Source: Aureimonas sp. AU4
GTDB lineage: Bacteria > Pseudomonadota > Alphaproteobacteria > Rhizobiales > Rhizobiaceae
Length of the DNA: 50,791 nucleotides
Direction: 5' to 3'
NCBI RefSeq assembly: GCF_001463765.1
Contig: NZ_BBWK01000073.1
Span: forward strand, 1-50,791
Shown: positions 1 through 8,064 of the stretch, one piece after another
Layout of the letters: each line of letters opens with the position of its first letter
Position numbering within the stretch: the stretch's first letter is position 1
Notes under the pieces: generated by a model
The model's database searches: none
What the model saw: only the letters and a program-made list of their open reading frames with translations
What the model was told of the DNA's origin: nothing
Translations under genes and position numbers: made by a program

Positions 1-1
1 C

Positions 2-964
2 GCGGAGGCCGCGCCGGTTCCGCCCAAGCGCGCCACCACGCTGCCCGCCGGACTGCCCATGCCCGAGCGCGACTCCTTCGACGGCACGGCGCCCGCTCGC
101 GCGACGCCGCCCGCCGGCATCCCGGCACAGGAGCCCGAGGTCCAGGTCGCGGCCCTTGCGCCCGGCCGGGTTCCGGTTCCGACCTTCGTCGCCAACCGCC
201 CGGCGCCGGCCGGCGGCGCCGCCCCGCCCGCTCCCCCCGCCGAGCTGCCCAGCCAGCTCGTGGCGGAGATCGAGGAGCAGGAGGTCGCCCCGTCCGCGCC
301 CGGACAGCTCGCCTACTCGGTTCCCATGCCGCGCGAACGTCCGCCCTTCGAGGCCGTGCTGCGAGCCAGCGCGCCCGCTCCCTCGGAGTCCCTGGTTGCA
401 GCCCTCGTTTCCCCGACGCCTCGTCCCGGCCTGAACGCGCCCGGCGCCGCCGCTCCGGCGTCGGACCTGACGCCCGAGGCGATCATCGCCGCCTCCGCGT
501 CGCTCGAGGCGCCCGCCGCCAGCCGCGCCGCCCATGTCGCCGCCTCGCCCATCCTGGCGGCGGTCGTGGCACCCGCCCCGCGCGCCGTCGGCAAGCCCGT
601 GCAGATGGCCTCGCTCCAGCCGTCCGCCGCCGCCGCCACCCCGGCGCCGGTCCGCTCGGGCAAGGGTGGACGCGTCGTCGGCGATACGGCCGTCCAGCCG
701 CGCAGCGCTGCGCGTTCCAGCACGGTCACGCCGGCCTCCGCTCAGGCGATCGCGCGTCGCATCGAGATCGCCTCGCTGATCACCGCGCCCGAACGCCGCG
801 CCATCGAGACCCCCATGGCCCGTCCCGTGGCCGACGGCCTGATCGCCGACCGACCGGACACGGTGTTCGACCGCGGCTTCACGCGCAAGAGCATGATGCC
901 CTCGGCGTCGGGCCGCTTCGAAGGCAAGGCCGTGAACTTCCTGCCGGTGCGAAAGCTCGACTGA
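2..964 (+). CDS. C-terminal part of a Pro/Ala-rich protein (5' end outside window)
   Basis: The reading frame is open from the window edge to a TGA at 962-964, so the start lies upstream and the first in-frame ATG (59) is probably internal. The visible 320 residues are low-complexity, dominated by Pro, Ala, Val and Ser, with no recognisable catalytic motif. The composition suggests a disordered periplasmic or secreted tail. The C-terminus becomes more ordered and basic and ends in FLPVRKLD. Long tails of this kind follow the catalytic domain in some hyphomicrobial D-alanyl-D-alanine carboxypeptidases; that identity is a guess, because the domain is not in view. A good hairpin terminator follows directly, so this is the last gene of its transcript. 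Confidence 0.6.
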   Translation, partial: AEAAPVPPKRATTLPAGLPMPERDSFDGTAPARATPPAGIPAQEPEVQVAALAPGRVPVPTFVANRPAPAGGAAPPAPPAELPSQLVAEIEEQEVAPSAPGQLAYSVPMPRERPPFEAVLRASAPAPSESLVAALVSPTPRPGLNAPGAAAPASDLTPEAIIAASASLEAPAASRAAHVAASPILAAVVAPAPRAVGKPVQMASLQPSAAAATPAPVRSGKGGRVVGDTAVQPRSAARSSTVTPASAQAIARRIEIASLITAPERRAIETPMARPVADGLIADRPDTVFDRGFTRKSMMPSASGRFEGKAVNFLPVRKLD

Positions 965-991
965 CCGGTCAGGTCCGACCCACGATCCCGA

Positions 992-1021
992 GGCCCGTTG
1001 CCCCGCGCAGCGGGCCTTTTT
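992..1021 (+). terminator. Intrinsic terminator after the Pro/Ala-rich gene
   Basis: GGCCCG (992-997) pairs with CGGGCC (1011-1016) and is followed directly by TTTTT (1017-1021). It lies 28 bases past the stop codon of the upstream gene. Confidence 0.8.
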
Positions 1022-1067
1022 CGTGATGGTCCCCGCGCTTGCGGGCAGGGGGTCGCATGCGCCGCGC

Positions 1068-1103
1068 CGTCCGCTACTTCAACCCCGTCCGCTACTCCAC
1101 CCC
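1068..1103 (+). repeat. Tandem 18-bp direct repeat upstream of mucR
   Basis: CGTCCGCTACTTCAACCC (1068-1085) is followed at once by CGTCCGCTACTCCACCCC (1086-1103), with 16 of 18 positions identical. It sits in the 363-base gene-free stretch 965-1327. The rest of that stretch holds the upstream gene's terminator, a promoter-like TTGACA element and a comparatively AT-rich leader before mucR. No function for the repeat is known to me. Confidence 0.6.
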
Positions 1104-1181
1104 TTCTTTGAACTGCCGGTTGTTTGCCGGGCTTGCGAAAGATAGCGCGGTATCTGTGGATGATGCGCCGGGGCCAAATAG

Positions 1182-1209
1182 TTGACACAAAGTATCGCCG
1201 TCTTACATG
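1182..1209 (+). promoter_or_regulatory. Probable sigma-70-type promoter of mucR
   Basis: A consensus -35 TTGACA at 1182-1187 is followed after 16 bases by TACATG (1204-1209), a weak -10. The surrounding 50 bases are the most AT-rich part of the intergenic region, the kind of sequence MucR proteins bind. Autorepression is known for MucR/Ros family members and is plausible here, though not shown. Confidence 0.5.
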
Positions 1210-1327
1210 TCTTGCGGAACTTGCCGCCCCACTTGAGTCGCGGCAGAAACAGCCGTCTCGAAGCGACGCCGACATTTGCCCAAGACCGCGTGCGGCGCCA
1301 AGGCGCCGTCGCAGCTAAGGAAGACTG

Positions 1328-1759
1328 ATGGATACGATCGAAAACACGGACGGGCGGGACGCGTTGATGGAACTGACGGCCGATGTCGTGGCCGCCTATG
1401 TCAGCCACAACTCGCTGCCCACGTCCGACCTGCCGACCCTGATCCGCGACGTCTACGCGGCTCTTGACCGCGCCGGGCCGGAGCCCGTCGTGCCCGAGCC
1501 CGAGAAGCCGCGCCCGGCGGTCCCGGTCAAGAAGTCCGTCACCGACGACTACATCGTCTGCCTGGAGGACGGCAAGAAGTTCAAGTCGCTGAAGCGTCAC
1601 CTCATGACGCACTACAACCTATCGCCCGAAGAATATCGCGAGAAGTGGGATCTGCCGGCGGACTACCCGATGGTCGCCCCCAACTACGCGGCGGCGCGTT
1701 CGCGTCTCGCCAAGCAGATGGGCCTCGGCCACAAGCGGCGTCGCGGGGCGCGCGCCTGA
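1328..1759 (+). CDS. mucR: MucR/Ros family transcriptional regulator
   Basis: The 143-residue protein has the family layout: a helical N-terminal oligomerisation half (about 1-50), a Pro-rich linker, then the zinc-finger DNA-binding domain (about 72-125). The finger carries Cys78, Asp81, His91 and His95, so the second zinc-ligand Cys of Ros is Asp here, as reported for some rhizobial MucR/Ml proteins. The segments FKSLKRHL and [11 protein letters not shown] are near-invariant in the family. In this order MucR regulates exopolysaccharide, motility, virulence and cell-cycle genes and behaves like an H-NS-type silencer of AT-rich promoters. The gene is monocistronic, between a promoter-like element at 1182 and a terminator at 1785. 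A basic C-terminus (HKRRRGARA) is present. Confidence 0.95.
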   Translation: MDTIENTDGRDALMELTADVVAAYVSHNSLPTSDLPTLIRDVYAALDRAGPEPVVPEPEKPRPAVPVKKSVTDDYIVCLEDGKKFKSLKRHLMTHYNLSPEEYREKWDLPADYPMVAPNYAAARSRLAKQMGLGHKRRRGARA

Positions 1760-1784
1760 CGCGCGGCCGAAAGCCTCACCGATA

Positions 1785-1816
1785 CGAAAACGGGCGCCCT
1801 CGGGCGCCCGTTTTCG
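1785..1816. terminator. Bidirectional terminator between mucR and gapR
   Basis: A perfect 14-bp stem (1785-1798 with 1803-1816) around a 4-base loop. The arms include AAAA on one side and TTTT on the other, so it can stop mucR from the left and gapR from the right. Confidence 0.85.
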
Positions 1817-1835
1817 TTGCGGGAGATTTTGTCGT

Positions 1836-2087
1836 TCAGCTCATCATGCCGAGCGCCTGCAGGTAGAGATCGAGGATCGCCTCCTGCTCCTGGCGCTCAT
1901 TGGCGTCCTGCTTGCGCAGCGAGATCACCTTGCGCAGCACCTTGGTGTCGAAGCCCGTTCCCTTGGCTTCGGAATAGACGTCCTTGATGTCGTCGCTGAT
2001 CGTCTTCTTCTCCTCCTCGAGGCGCTCGATGCGTTCGACGAAGGAGCGGAGCTGGTCCTGTGCGACTTCCTCGGTGGCGTTGGACAT
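1836..2087 (-). CDS. gapR: GapR family DNA-binding protein (DUF2312)
   Basis: The 83-residue protein matches the DUF2312/UPF0335 family in length and sequence: a long coiled-coil helix around [20 protein letters not shown], then [16 protein letters not shown] and an acidic helical end. In Caulobacter, GapR is a nucleoid-associated protein that encircles overtwisted DNA ahead of polymerases and supports replication and the cell cycle. Start: ATG at 2087 with GAGGAA about 7 bases upstream. DUF1244 lies upstream on the same strand, 106 bases away, so they may be co-transcribed. It converges on mucR across the shared terminator. Confidence 0.92.
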   Translation of the reverse strand: MSNATEEVAQDQLRSFVERIERLEEEKKTISDDIKDVYSEAKGTGFDTKVLRKVISLRKQDANERQEQEAILDLYLQALGMMS

Positions 2088-2193
2088 GGGGTGATTCCTC
2101 GATTGGGCAGAAGGCGGACGAAGGGGTCTGGGCGGGTGGCAATCGCGGCCGCGCCCTTATCCCCTTTGATGCCGTGGAATGGTTTCCGCTCCG

Positions 2194-2508
2194 TTACGAG
2201 CCGCCCTCGTGCGGCTTGCGCGCCTCGAAGGCGGCCAGCGCGTCCGGGCTCGCCTCGCGCTGGTAGCGGTCGCGCCACTCGGCATAGGGCATGCCGTACA
2301 CGATCTCGCGCGCCTCCTCCTTGCCGATCGGAGCACCGCCGTCTCGTGCGGCGGCGTCCGCATACCAGTTCGACAGGCAGTTCCGGCAGAAGCCGGCGAG
2401 GTTCATGAGGTCGAGGTTCTGGACGTCGGTGCGCGAGCGCAGGTGGTCGCGTAGGCGGCGGAACACGGCGGCCTCGAGCTCGATCTGGCGCTGGTGGTCG
2501 TCGGACAT
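2194..2508 (-). CDS. DUF1244 family protein
   Basis: A 104-residue protein of the small alphaproteobacterial DUF1244 family, with the typical central stretch MNLAGFCRNCLSNWY including a CxxC pair, then a Glu-rich helix and YGMPYAEWRDRYQ. No biochemical role is established. The frame is open further upstream, but the ATG at 2508 is preferred because GAGGAG precedes it at normal spacing and the product then has the family's N-terminus. It is read in the same direction as gapR and divergently from DUF1036. DUF1036, DUF1244, DUF2312 and pyruvate kinase genes lie close together in other Hyphomicrobiales, as I recall. Confidence 0.88.
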   Translation of the reverse strand: MSDDHQRQIELEAAVFRRLRDHLRSRTDVQNLDLMNLAGFCRNCLSNWYADAAARDGGAPIGKEEAREIVYGMPYAEWRDRYQREASPDALAAFEARKPHEGGS

Positions 2509-2696
2509 GGCGCGTCTCCTCGCATGGGGGATTTTCTCTCCCGCCATATCGGCGCGTGCGACGCGGCGCGCAAGCAAGGGGAGGGGGGAGGCCTTGCGTC
2601 CGGATGCGGCTTGCGGCCCGCTTCGCCATGCTTTGCCCCAGTTCGGCTCTGTGGCAGAAGAGCGTTCACCGCCCAGCCGTCAGACGAGGACCATCC

Positions 2697-3161
2697 ATGC
2701 CCGCCGCTCCCCCGTTCCGCCGCTTGCCTGCCCTGGCGCTGGGTGCCGTCCTGGCGGGAGGCTTCCTCGCGCTCGCCGCGCCCGGCGAGGCGCGCGCGGA
2801 TTTTCGCGTCTGCAACGGGACGCAGACCCTGGTCGGCGTGGCGGTCGGCCAGCGCACCGCGGAAGGCTGGGTGTCGGAGGGCTGGTGGCGCATTCCCGCC
2901 ACGACCTGCCGCTCGGTGGTCGAGGGCGAGCTCAACTCGCGCTACTACTATCTCTACGCCGAGGACGCCGAGGGGCTCGGCCGCTGGGCCGGCACGGTCG
3001 ACCTCTGCATCGCCGAGAACGAGTTCAAGATCGTGGGCGTGAAGGATTGCTTCGCTCGTGGGTTCCAGAAGATGGGTTTCCGGGAGTATGACACCGGCGG
3101 ACAGGGCAGCTGGATGGTTCAGCTGACCGAATCCCCCCGCGAAGGTGCCGAGCAGCCATGA
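2697..3161 (+). CDS. DUF1036 family exported protein
   Basis: A 154-residue protein with an N-terminal signal peptide (Arg-rich start, hydrophobic 14-32, Ala-rich cleavage region before DFRVCN). The mature part is typical DUF1036: FRVCNGTQTLVGVAVG, then EGWWRIPATTC and YYYLYAEDAEG, with Cys residues able to form disulfides in the periplasm. Function is unknown. An upstream in-frame start exists at 2556, but ATG 2697 has GAGG at good spacing and gives a clean signal peptide. Its stop overlaps the pyk start as ATGA (3158-3161), so translation is coupled. Confidence 0.88.
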   Translation: MPAAPPFRRLPALALGAVLAGGFLALAAPGEARADFRVCNGTQTLVGVAVGQRTAEGWVSEGWWRIPATTCRSVVEGELNSRYYYLYAEDAEGLGRWAGTVDLCIAENEFKIVGVKDCFARGFQKMGFREYDTGGQGSWMVQLTESPREGAEQP

Positions 3162-4594
3162 AACGCAATCGCCGCGTCAAGATCCTAGCCACGCTCGGGC
3201 CGGCCTCGGCCGACGAGGGCATGATCCGCAAGCTGCACGAGGCGGGCGCCGACGCCTTCCGCATCAACATGAGCCATGCCGACCACGACCTGATGCGCGA
3301 GCTCGTCGCCCGCATCCGGCGCGTGGAGACCGCGGTCGGTCACCCGATCGCGATCCTGGCCGACCTGCAGGGACCGAAGCTGCGCGTCGGCAAGTTCGCT
3401 GACGGCAAGGTCGATCTCAAGGCCGGCGACGAGATCACGCTCGACGACAATCCCGAGCCCGGCAACGCCAGCCGCGTCTACCTGCCCCATCCCGAGATCC
3501 TCGAGGCCGTGAAGCCCGGTCACCGGCTTCTGATTGACGATGGCAAGCTGCAGCTCGTCGCGGTCGCCTCCGACGGCCGCTCGATCCGCTGCCGCGTCGT
3601 GGCGGGCACGCGCATATCCGACCGCAAGGGCGTGTCGCTGCCCGACACCACGCTCGCCACCGGCGCGCTCACCGAGAAGGACCGGCGCGACCTCGACGCC
3701 GTGCTCGCCGAGGACGTCGACTGGATCGCGCTCTCCTTCATCCAGCGCCCCGAAGACCTCGCCGAGGCCCGCAAGGTCTCGCGCGGCCGCGCCGGCCTCC
3801 TGTCGAAGATCGAGAAGCCGCAGGCCGTGGAGCGCCTCGACGAGATCATCGAGCTGTCCGACGCCATCATGGTGGCGCGCGGCGATCTCGGCGTCGAGAT
3901 GCCGCTGGAGCAGGTGCCCGGCATCCAGAAGCGCATCACGCGCGCCGCCCGCCGCGCCGGCAAGCCGGTGGTGGTCGCGACGCAGATGCTGGAATCCATG
4001 ATCACGGCGCCCGTGCCGACCCGCGCCGAGGTGTCGGACGTCTCGATCGCCGTGTTCGAGGGCGCCGACGCCATCATGCTGTCGGCCGAGTCGGCGTCCG
4101 GCGACTATCCGGTCGAGGCGGTCGCCACGATGGACCGCATCGCCCGCGAGGTGGAGAAGGACCCGCTCTATCCCGGCATCATCTTCGCCCAGCGCCCCGC
4201 CGCCGAGGCGACGGGCGCGGACGCGGTGTCGCTCGCCGCGCGCCAGATCGCCGAGACGCTGAACGTGGCGGCGATCGTCACCTACACCGCGACCGGAACG
4301 ACGGGCCTGCGCACCTCGCGCGAGCGCCCGCAGATCCCGATCATCGCGCTCTCGCCGATCCTGGGCACGACGCGCCGCCTGACGCTCGCCTGGGGCCTCG
4401 ACTGCGTCCATACCGAGGACGCGACCGACCTCGACGAGATGGTGGACAAGGCGTGCCGCATCGCGGTCCAGCAGGGCATCGCGCGGGCGGGCGAGCGCAT
4501 CATCGTGACGGCCGGCGTGCCATTGAGGACGCCCGGCGCCACCAACATGATCCGCATCGCCTATATCGGCTCGGACGGTCTCAGCTCGATCTGA
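3158..4594 (+). CDS. pyk: Pyruvate kinase
   Basis: The 478-residue enzyme makes pyruvate and ATP from phosphoenolpyruvate and ADP, the last step of glycolysis. Visible motifs: RVKILATLGPAS at the N-terminus, FRINMSH (34-40) with the active-site Arg and Asn, LADLQGPKLR (about 68-76), the signature SKIEKPQAVERLDEI (about 216-230) with catalytic Lys and metal-binding Glu, VARGDLGVEMP (about 238-248) and ATQMLESM (about 273-280). The C-terminal allosteric domain is complete and the length is normal for bacterial pyruvate kinase. It is coupled to DUF1036 by a 4-base overlap. The next gene converges 30 bases away, with no obvious terminator between. Confidence 0.97.
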   Translation: MKRNRRVKILATLGPASADEGMIRKLHEAGADAFRINMSHADHDLMRELVARIRRVETAVGHPIAILADLQGPKLRVGKFADGKVDLKAGDEITLDDNPEPGNASRVYLPHPEILEAVKPGHRLLIDDGKLQLVAVASDGRSIRCRVVAGTRISDRKGVSLPDTTLATGALTEKDRRDLDAVLAEDVDWIALSFIQRPEDLAEARKVSRGRAGLLSKIEKPQAVERLDEIIELSDAIMVARGDLGVEMPLEQVPGIQKRITRAARRAGKPVVVATQMLESMITAPVPTRAEVSDVSIAVFEGADAIMLSAESASGDYPVEAVATMDRIAREVEKDPLYPGIIFAQRPAAEATGADAVSLAARQIAETLNVAAIVTYTATGTTGLRTSRERPQIPIIALSPILGTTRRLTLAWGLDCVHTEDATDLDEMVDKACRIAVQQGIARAGERIIVTAGVPLRTPGATNMIRIAYIGSDGLSSI

Positions 4595-4624
4595 GGCAAA
4601 GGGGCAGGCGGTCCGGGCCTCGGG

Positions 4625-5233
4625 TCAGGCCGGCTGTCCCGCCAGTTCGTCGGAGATGCGCAGGACCGCGTCCTGCGCCTCCTTGAGGGCCGGATAGACC
4701 GCGAGTGCGCGGGCAAAGGCGTCGAGCGCCTGCCGGTTTCGCCCGAGTTCCTGCTGCATGGCGCCAAGGCCCATCAGCGCGCCGAAGTGCCGGGGCTCGC
4801 GCTTCAGAACCTCCTCCACGTCGCGGATCGAGGCGCCGTACCGGTTCGCCGCGTAGTGCAGCGTGGCGCGGCGATTCCAGGCTTCCGCAAAATCGGGATC
4901 GAGCACGATCACCTGATCCAGAAGGTCGAGCGCGGCCGCCTCGTCCTTCTTTCCCATCGCGGTCGCGGCCCGGTCCATCAAGAGGTCGACCGTCGCGCTG
5001 CCGCTCTGCGACCAGAGCGCCTGGATGCGCTCGGCTATGGCCTTGGCCTTATCGGCGTCGGGCTCGCGCTTCAGCTCCACGAACAGGGCGTCGAGGCGCT
5101 CCTGCCGGCTCGGCTCGGGCTTGGTCGGGGCGGGGGCTGCGGGAGGCTCGGCCGCGGGCGCGGCGGCCGGCTGGGCGAGGGCGGCCGGGCTGCCAAGAAG
5201 AAGGGCGGCGAGAGCAAAAGAAAAGGCGCGCAT
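4625..5233 (-). CDS. Exported tetratricopeptide-repeat protein
   Basis: A 202-residue protein with a signal peptide (MRAFSFALAALLL, cleavage near ALAQP), a Pro/Ala-rich linker (about 22-42) and about three TPR-like helical pairs over residues 60-195, for example ALDLLDQVIVLDPDFAEAWNRRA and a following VLKREPRHFGALMGLG unit. Such proteins scaffold periplasmic complexes; no partner is indicated. ATG 5233 is chosen over an upstream in-frame start at 5275 because it begins exactly at the signal peptide. It is convergent with pyk. Confidence 0.85.
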   Translation of the reverse strand: MRAFSFALAALLLGSPAALAQPAAAPAAEPPAAPAPTKPEPSRQERLDALFVELKREPDADKAKAIAERIQALWSQSGSATVDLLMDRAATAMGKKDEAAALDLLDQVIVLDPDFAEAWNRRATLHYAANRYGASIRDVEEVLKREPRHFGALMGLGAMQQELGRNRQALDAFARALAVYPALKEAQDAVLRISDELAGQPA

Positions 5234-5288
5234 GGGAGACGAGGTTATCGCCTCCCAGCGCGCCGTCCAGTGCAAAATGCGGTGATGC

Positions 5289-5309
5289 GGGCCGCGCGGT
5301 GCGCGGCCC
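5289..5309 (-). terminator. GC-rich hairpin after rpmJ
   Basis: GGGCCGCGC (5289-5297) and GCGCGGCCC (5301-5309) form a 9-bp stem with a 3-base loop, 9 bases beyond the rpmJ stop on the minus strand. There is no T run, so termination would be inefficient, or the hairpin may protect the RNA 3' end. Confidence 0.45.
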
Positions 5310-5318
5310 CGTGTCGCC

Positions 5319-5444
5319 TCAGCCCTGGCGCGCCTTGTAGCGCGGGGCTTCCTTGTTGATGATGTAGATGCGGCCCTTGCGGCGAACCATGCGGTTGGCG
5401 CGGTGGCGGCCCTTCAGCGACTTCAGCGAATTCTTGATCTTCAT
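5319..5444 (-). CDS. rpmJ: 50S ribosomal protein L36, zinc-independent (YkgO-like) form
   Basis: A 41-residue, strongly basic protein beginning [20 protein letters not shown] and ending [11 protein letters not shown], the classic long bacterial L36 sequence. Zinc-binding L36 carries a Cys/Cys/Cys/His ribbon; this one has no Cys at all, the paralogue type used when zinc is scarce or as the only copy. The frame is open further upstream, but the ATG at 5444 gives exactly the family length. It is transcribed alone between the purK terminator and a GC hairpin. Confidence 0.95.
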   Translation of the reverse strand: MKIKNSLKSLKGRHRANRMVRRKGRIYIINKEAPRYKARQG

Positions 5445-5502
5445 GGCTCTCGACCGTCGATGGCTGCGACGTTCGGATGCGAAAACGCCCGCGCCGCTCA
5501 AC

Positions 5503-5528
5503 AAAAAACGCGCCTCGGACAAGGCGCG
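5503..5528 (-). terminator. Intrinsic terminator of the purE-purK operon
   Basis: Read on the minus strand, CGCGCCT (5528-5522) pairs with AGGCGCG (5515-5509) around a 6-base loop and is followed by TTTTTT (5508-5503). It lies about 70 bases past the purK stop and separates purK from rpmJ. Confidence 0.85.
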
Positions 5529-5598
5529 CGACCTGGGCGTTCGATACAGGCGGGAGCGCGGTCCTGTCAACCGGTCCGCCCCGCCGCCCGCAGCGAAA

Positions 5599-6681
5599 TC
5601 AGGCTCGCGACAGGGGCAGGAGGCGGGTCCAATGGCCCATCTTGCGTCCCGGCCGGGCCTCGGCCTTGCCGTAAAGCGTCAGCATCACGTCCGGCTCCGC
5701 GAGGAGGGCCGGGGCGCGCTCCACCTCGTCGCCGATGAGATTCTCCATCACGCAGTCCGAGTGGCGCGCACCCGAGCCGAGCGGCAGCCCGGCGACGGCG
5801 CGGATATGCTGCTCGAACTGCGAGACGCAGCAGGCGGCCTCGGTCCAATGACCGGAATTGTGGACGCGCGGAGCGATCTCGTTGACGAGGAGGCGACCGT
5901 TCGCGGCCACGAAGAACTCCACGCCGATGACGCCGACATAGCCGAGCTGCTCCAGGATGCGGTCGGCGATCCCCATCGCCTCGGCGGCGAGCGCGGGGGA
6001 GGTGGCGGGAACCGTCGAGCGGCGCAGGATGCCCGCGCCGTGGCGGTTCTCGGCCGGGTCGAAGGCGACGACCTCGCCCGAGCGCGAGCGCGCGGCGATC
6101 ACGGAGATCTCGCGCTCGAAGGGCACGCGGCCTTCCAGGATAGCCGGAACGGCGCCCAGGCTCTCGAAGGCGCCGTCGGTCGAGGCGTCGCGCGCGATCG
6201 TGGCCTGGCCCTTGCCGTCGTAGCCCAGGCGACGCGTCTTCAGGATCGTGTCGGTGCCGAGGTCGAGATGGGCGTGGGCGAGCTCGGCGGGATCGTCCAC
6301 CGCGCGCCACGGCGCGGTCGCGATGCCGATCCCGTTAAGGAACGCCTTCTCGACCACGCGGTCCTGCGCGACCTCGAGCGCCTCGACGGGCGGAAAGACG
6401 TCGCGGGTGCGGGCGAGCGAGCGCATCGGCTCGACCGGCACGTTCTCGAACTCGTAGGTCACCACCGCCGTGCGCCGGCCGAGTTCGGCCAGCCCCTCGC
6501 GGCTGTCATAGGCGCCGACGATCACCTCGCCGGCGAGCTGCGCGGCGGGGCAGGCGGGGTCGGGGTCGAGGACGAGGGTCCGGAAGCCGAGCCGGGCGGC
6601 GGCCGAGGCCAGCATGCGCCCGAGCTGCCCGCCGCCGACGATGCCGATGGCGGAGCCGAAGGCCAGCGGTTCATGCGTCAC
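5599..6681 (-). CDS. purK: N5-carboxyaminoimidazole ribonucleotide synthase (PurK)
   Basis: The 360-residue ATP-grasp enzyme carboxylates AIR with ATP and bicarbonate to N5-CAIR in purine synthesis. Seen: the N-terminal nucleotide-fold motif [12 protein letters not shown] (about 12-23), [10 protein letters not shown], the ATP-grasp [12 protein letters not shown] segment (about 142-153), [21 protein letters not shown] with metal-binding Glu and Asn (about 255-280), and [14 protein letters not shown] near the end. The start is taken as GTG 6681, which overlaps the end of purE by 11 bases and gives normal length. Upstream in-frame starts would only add residues encoded within purE. The operon is ydcH-like, purE, purK. 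Confidence 0.95.
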   Translation of the reverse strand: MTHEPLAFGSAIGIVGGGQLGRMLASAAARLGFRTLVLDPDPACPAAQLAGEVIVGAYDSREGLAELGRRTAVVTYEFENVPVEPMRSLARTRDVFPPVEALEVAQDRVVEKAFLNGIGIATAPWRAVDDPAELAHAHLDLGTDTILKTRRLGYDGKGQATIARDASTDGAFESLGAVPAILEGRVPFEREISVIAARSRSGEVVAFDPAENRHGAGILRRSTVPATSPALAAEAMGIADRILEQLGYVGVIGVEFFVAANGRLLVNEIAPRVHNSGHWTEAACCVSQFEQHIRAVAGLPLGSGARHSDCVMENLIGDEVERAPALLAEPDVMLTLYGKAEARPGRKMGHWTRLLPLSRA

Positions 6682-7162
6682 GGTTCGGACGCTCCGCCAC
6701 GGCCTCGCTCTGGCGCTGCCGCCAGTCGTCGAGCCGTCCCGCCAGGGTCTCGTCCGAGAGCGCGAGCACGGCGGCCGCGAGCAGCGCCGCGTTGACCGCA
6801 CCCGCACGCCCGATCGCGAGCGTTCCAACCGGGATGCCGGCCGGCATCTGCACGATCGAGAGAAGGCTGTCCTCGCCCTTCAGCGCGTGGCTCTCGACCG
6901 GCACGCCGAAGACCGGCAGCGGCGTCATGGATGCAGTCATGCCGGGCAGGTGGGCCGCCCCGCCCGCGCCCGCCACGATCACCTTGAAGCCCGCCTCGCG
7001 CGCCCCGGTTGCGAAGGAAACCAGGCGCTCGGGCGTGCGGTGCGCCGATACGATCAGCGCCTCGAAGGGGATGCCGAGCGCTTCCAGCGTCTCGGCTGTG
7101 TGGCGCATGGTCGCCCAGTCGGACTGGCTGCCCATGATCACCGCGACGGGAGGCGCGCTCAC
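6671..7162 (-). CDS. purE: N5-carboxyaminoimidazole ribonucleotide mutase (PurE)
   Basis: The 163-residue class I PurE converts N5-CAIR to CAIR, directly using the product of PurK encoded next to it. Hallmarks: [10 protein letters not shown] (10-19), SAHRTP (39-44) with the catalytic His41, [12 protein letters not shown] (64-75) and PVFGVPVES (83-91). The GTG start at 7162 overlaps the stop of the upstream small gene as GTGA, and the purE stop lies inside the purK start region, so the three genes are translationally coupled. Confidence 0.96.
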   Translation of the reverse strand: MSAPPVAVIMGSQSDWATMRHTAETLEALGIPFEALIVSAHRTPERLVSFATGAREAGFKVIVAGAGGAAHLPGMTASMTPLPVFGVPVESHALKGEDSLLSIVQMPAGIPVGTLAIGRAGAVNAALLAAAVLALSDETLAGRLDDWRQRQSEAVAERPNRDA

Positions 7163-7362
7163 GCGCTGATGTCCGGGATGACCTGATCCTCGAGGTCCTG
7201 CAGCCGATCCTTGATCATCAGCTTCTTCTTCTTCATGCGCTGGACCTGCAGGCGGTCGCAGCCCATCGCCTCCATGGCGTTGATCGCCGCGTCGAAATCC
7301 GCGTGCTCCTGGCGAAGCCGCGCGAGCGCGAGCCTGATTTCCGCCTGTTCCTGATCCGCCAC
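7159..7362 (-). CDS. YdcH/DUF465 family small protein
   Basis: A 67-residue, mostly helical protein with the DUF465 (YdcH) pattern: [20 protein letters not shown], then the basic [19 protein letters not shown] near the C-terminus, where a Lys cluster precedes an acidic helix. The family has no assigned function. GTG 7362 is favoured: GAGGGGA sits about 8 bases upstream; TTG at 7365 is an alternative. It is the first gene of the purE-purK operon, with a GTGA overlap, and lies divergent from another DUF465 gene 311 bases away. Confidence 0.85.
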   Translation of the reverse strand: MADQEQAEIRLALARLRQEHADFDAAINAMEAMGCDRLQVQRMKKKKLMIKDRLQDLEDQVIPDISA

Positions 7363-7673
7363 CAACGTCCCCTCGAACACCGCCGTACAACTCCCCGAGA
7401 GCGCGCCGCGAGCATGAGCCCGGAAAGGGGCCCCGGTCGCGGACGGAAATCGCTGCCTGCCGCCCTGCCGGGCCCCGGTCTCCGGGGCTTTCGGGTCGCG
7501 CGGCACGCCATCCGTAGAATTCGTCCAACCGTTACCAGCCCGTCGCCGAAACGGGAAGACGGGCTTGAACCTCGTTCGACAGTGCAAACTTTATGTGACA
7601 CCCTTCCTCCGTCCGGGCCGGTTCCGGCACGTGCGGGAGGCGGGGACGGACGCCACAACAGAGGAGCTCGTAC
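7363..7673. promoter_or_regulatory. 311-base divergent control region between two YdcH-like genes
   Basis: No gene is visible here. On the plus strand CTTGAA at 7564-7569 and CTTTATGT at 7589-7596 resemble an alphaproteobacterial RpoH-type -35 and -10 with a long 19-base spacer. This is weak evidence. The plus-strand small gene starts 80 bases further on. On the minus-strand side I see no clear promoter for the purine operon. Confidence 0.3.
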
Positions 7674-7847
7674 ATGTCCTTGGATGCTCACCTTGCGACC
7701 CTGGAACAGCGCCATTCCGCGCTCGACGACGAGATCGCCACGGCCCACACCAAGCCGGCGATCACGGATGGCGAGATGCGCGAGCTGAAGCGACGCAAGC
7801 TGCAATTGAAGGACGAGATCGAACGCCTTCGGGCGTCCCGCGACTAG
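7674..7847 (+). CDS. YdcH/DUF465 family small protein, second copy
   Basis: A 57-residue ORF starting ATG at 7674, with GAGGAG 7 bases upstream, and ending TAG at 7845-7847. The sequence begins MSLDAHLATLEQRHSALDDE, continues with a DGEMRELKRRKLQLKDEIERL segment and ends RASRD. This is the standard short DUF465/YdcH form: an N-terminal helix, then a Lys/Arg-rich turn and an acidic helix. It is shorter than the divergent copy at 7159-7362 and about 35% similar by eye over the C-terminal half. Function unknown. Confidence 0.85.
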   Translation: MSLDAHLATLEQRHSALDDEIATAHTKPAITDGEMRELKRRKLQLKDEIERLRASRD

Positions 7848-7907
7848 GGCGCGGCGAAACCCGTCCGGCGCTCGTAGCGGCGCCGCTGATCGAGATGCAT
7901 GGCCGAA

Positions 7908-7933
7908 GCGCGGGCGGTTCCTGCCGCCCGTGC
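7908..7933 (+). terminator. GC-rich hairpin after the second YdcH gene
   Basis: GCGCGGGCGG (7908-7917) pairs with CCGCCCGTGC (7924-7933), 10 pairs with one G-T, around a 6-base loop. It lies 61 bases after the stop codon and has no T run. The gap 7848-8031 holds nothing else I recognise. Confidence 0.4.
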
Positions 7934-8064
7934 TCCCCACGACATCCCAGGTCCGGGCCCCGGATGCTTGCAGTCGCGCCGCAATCGGGCTTTAGAGCCG
8001 ATGTGCCGGCTTCGTGGCCGGCCTGCCGTCCATGCCCGCGAACGCGACCACCCGACCGGATCCG

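Noticed and set aside
3185-4411. Long minus-strand open frame opposite pyk
   Set aside because: It is the mirror of a high-GC coding gene: low-complexity Arg/Gly/Asp/Val-rich with no motif or ribosome binding site.
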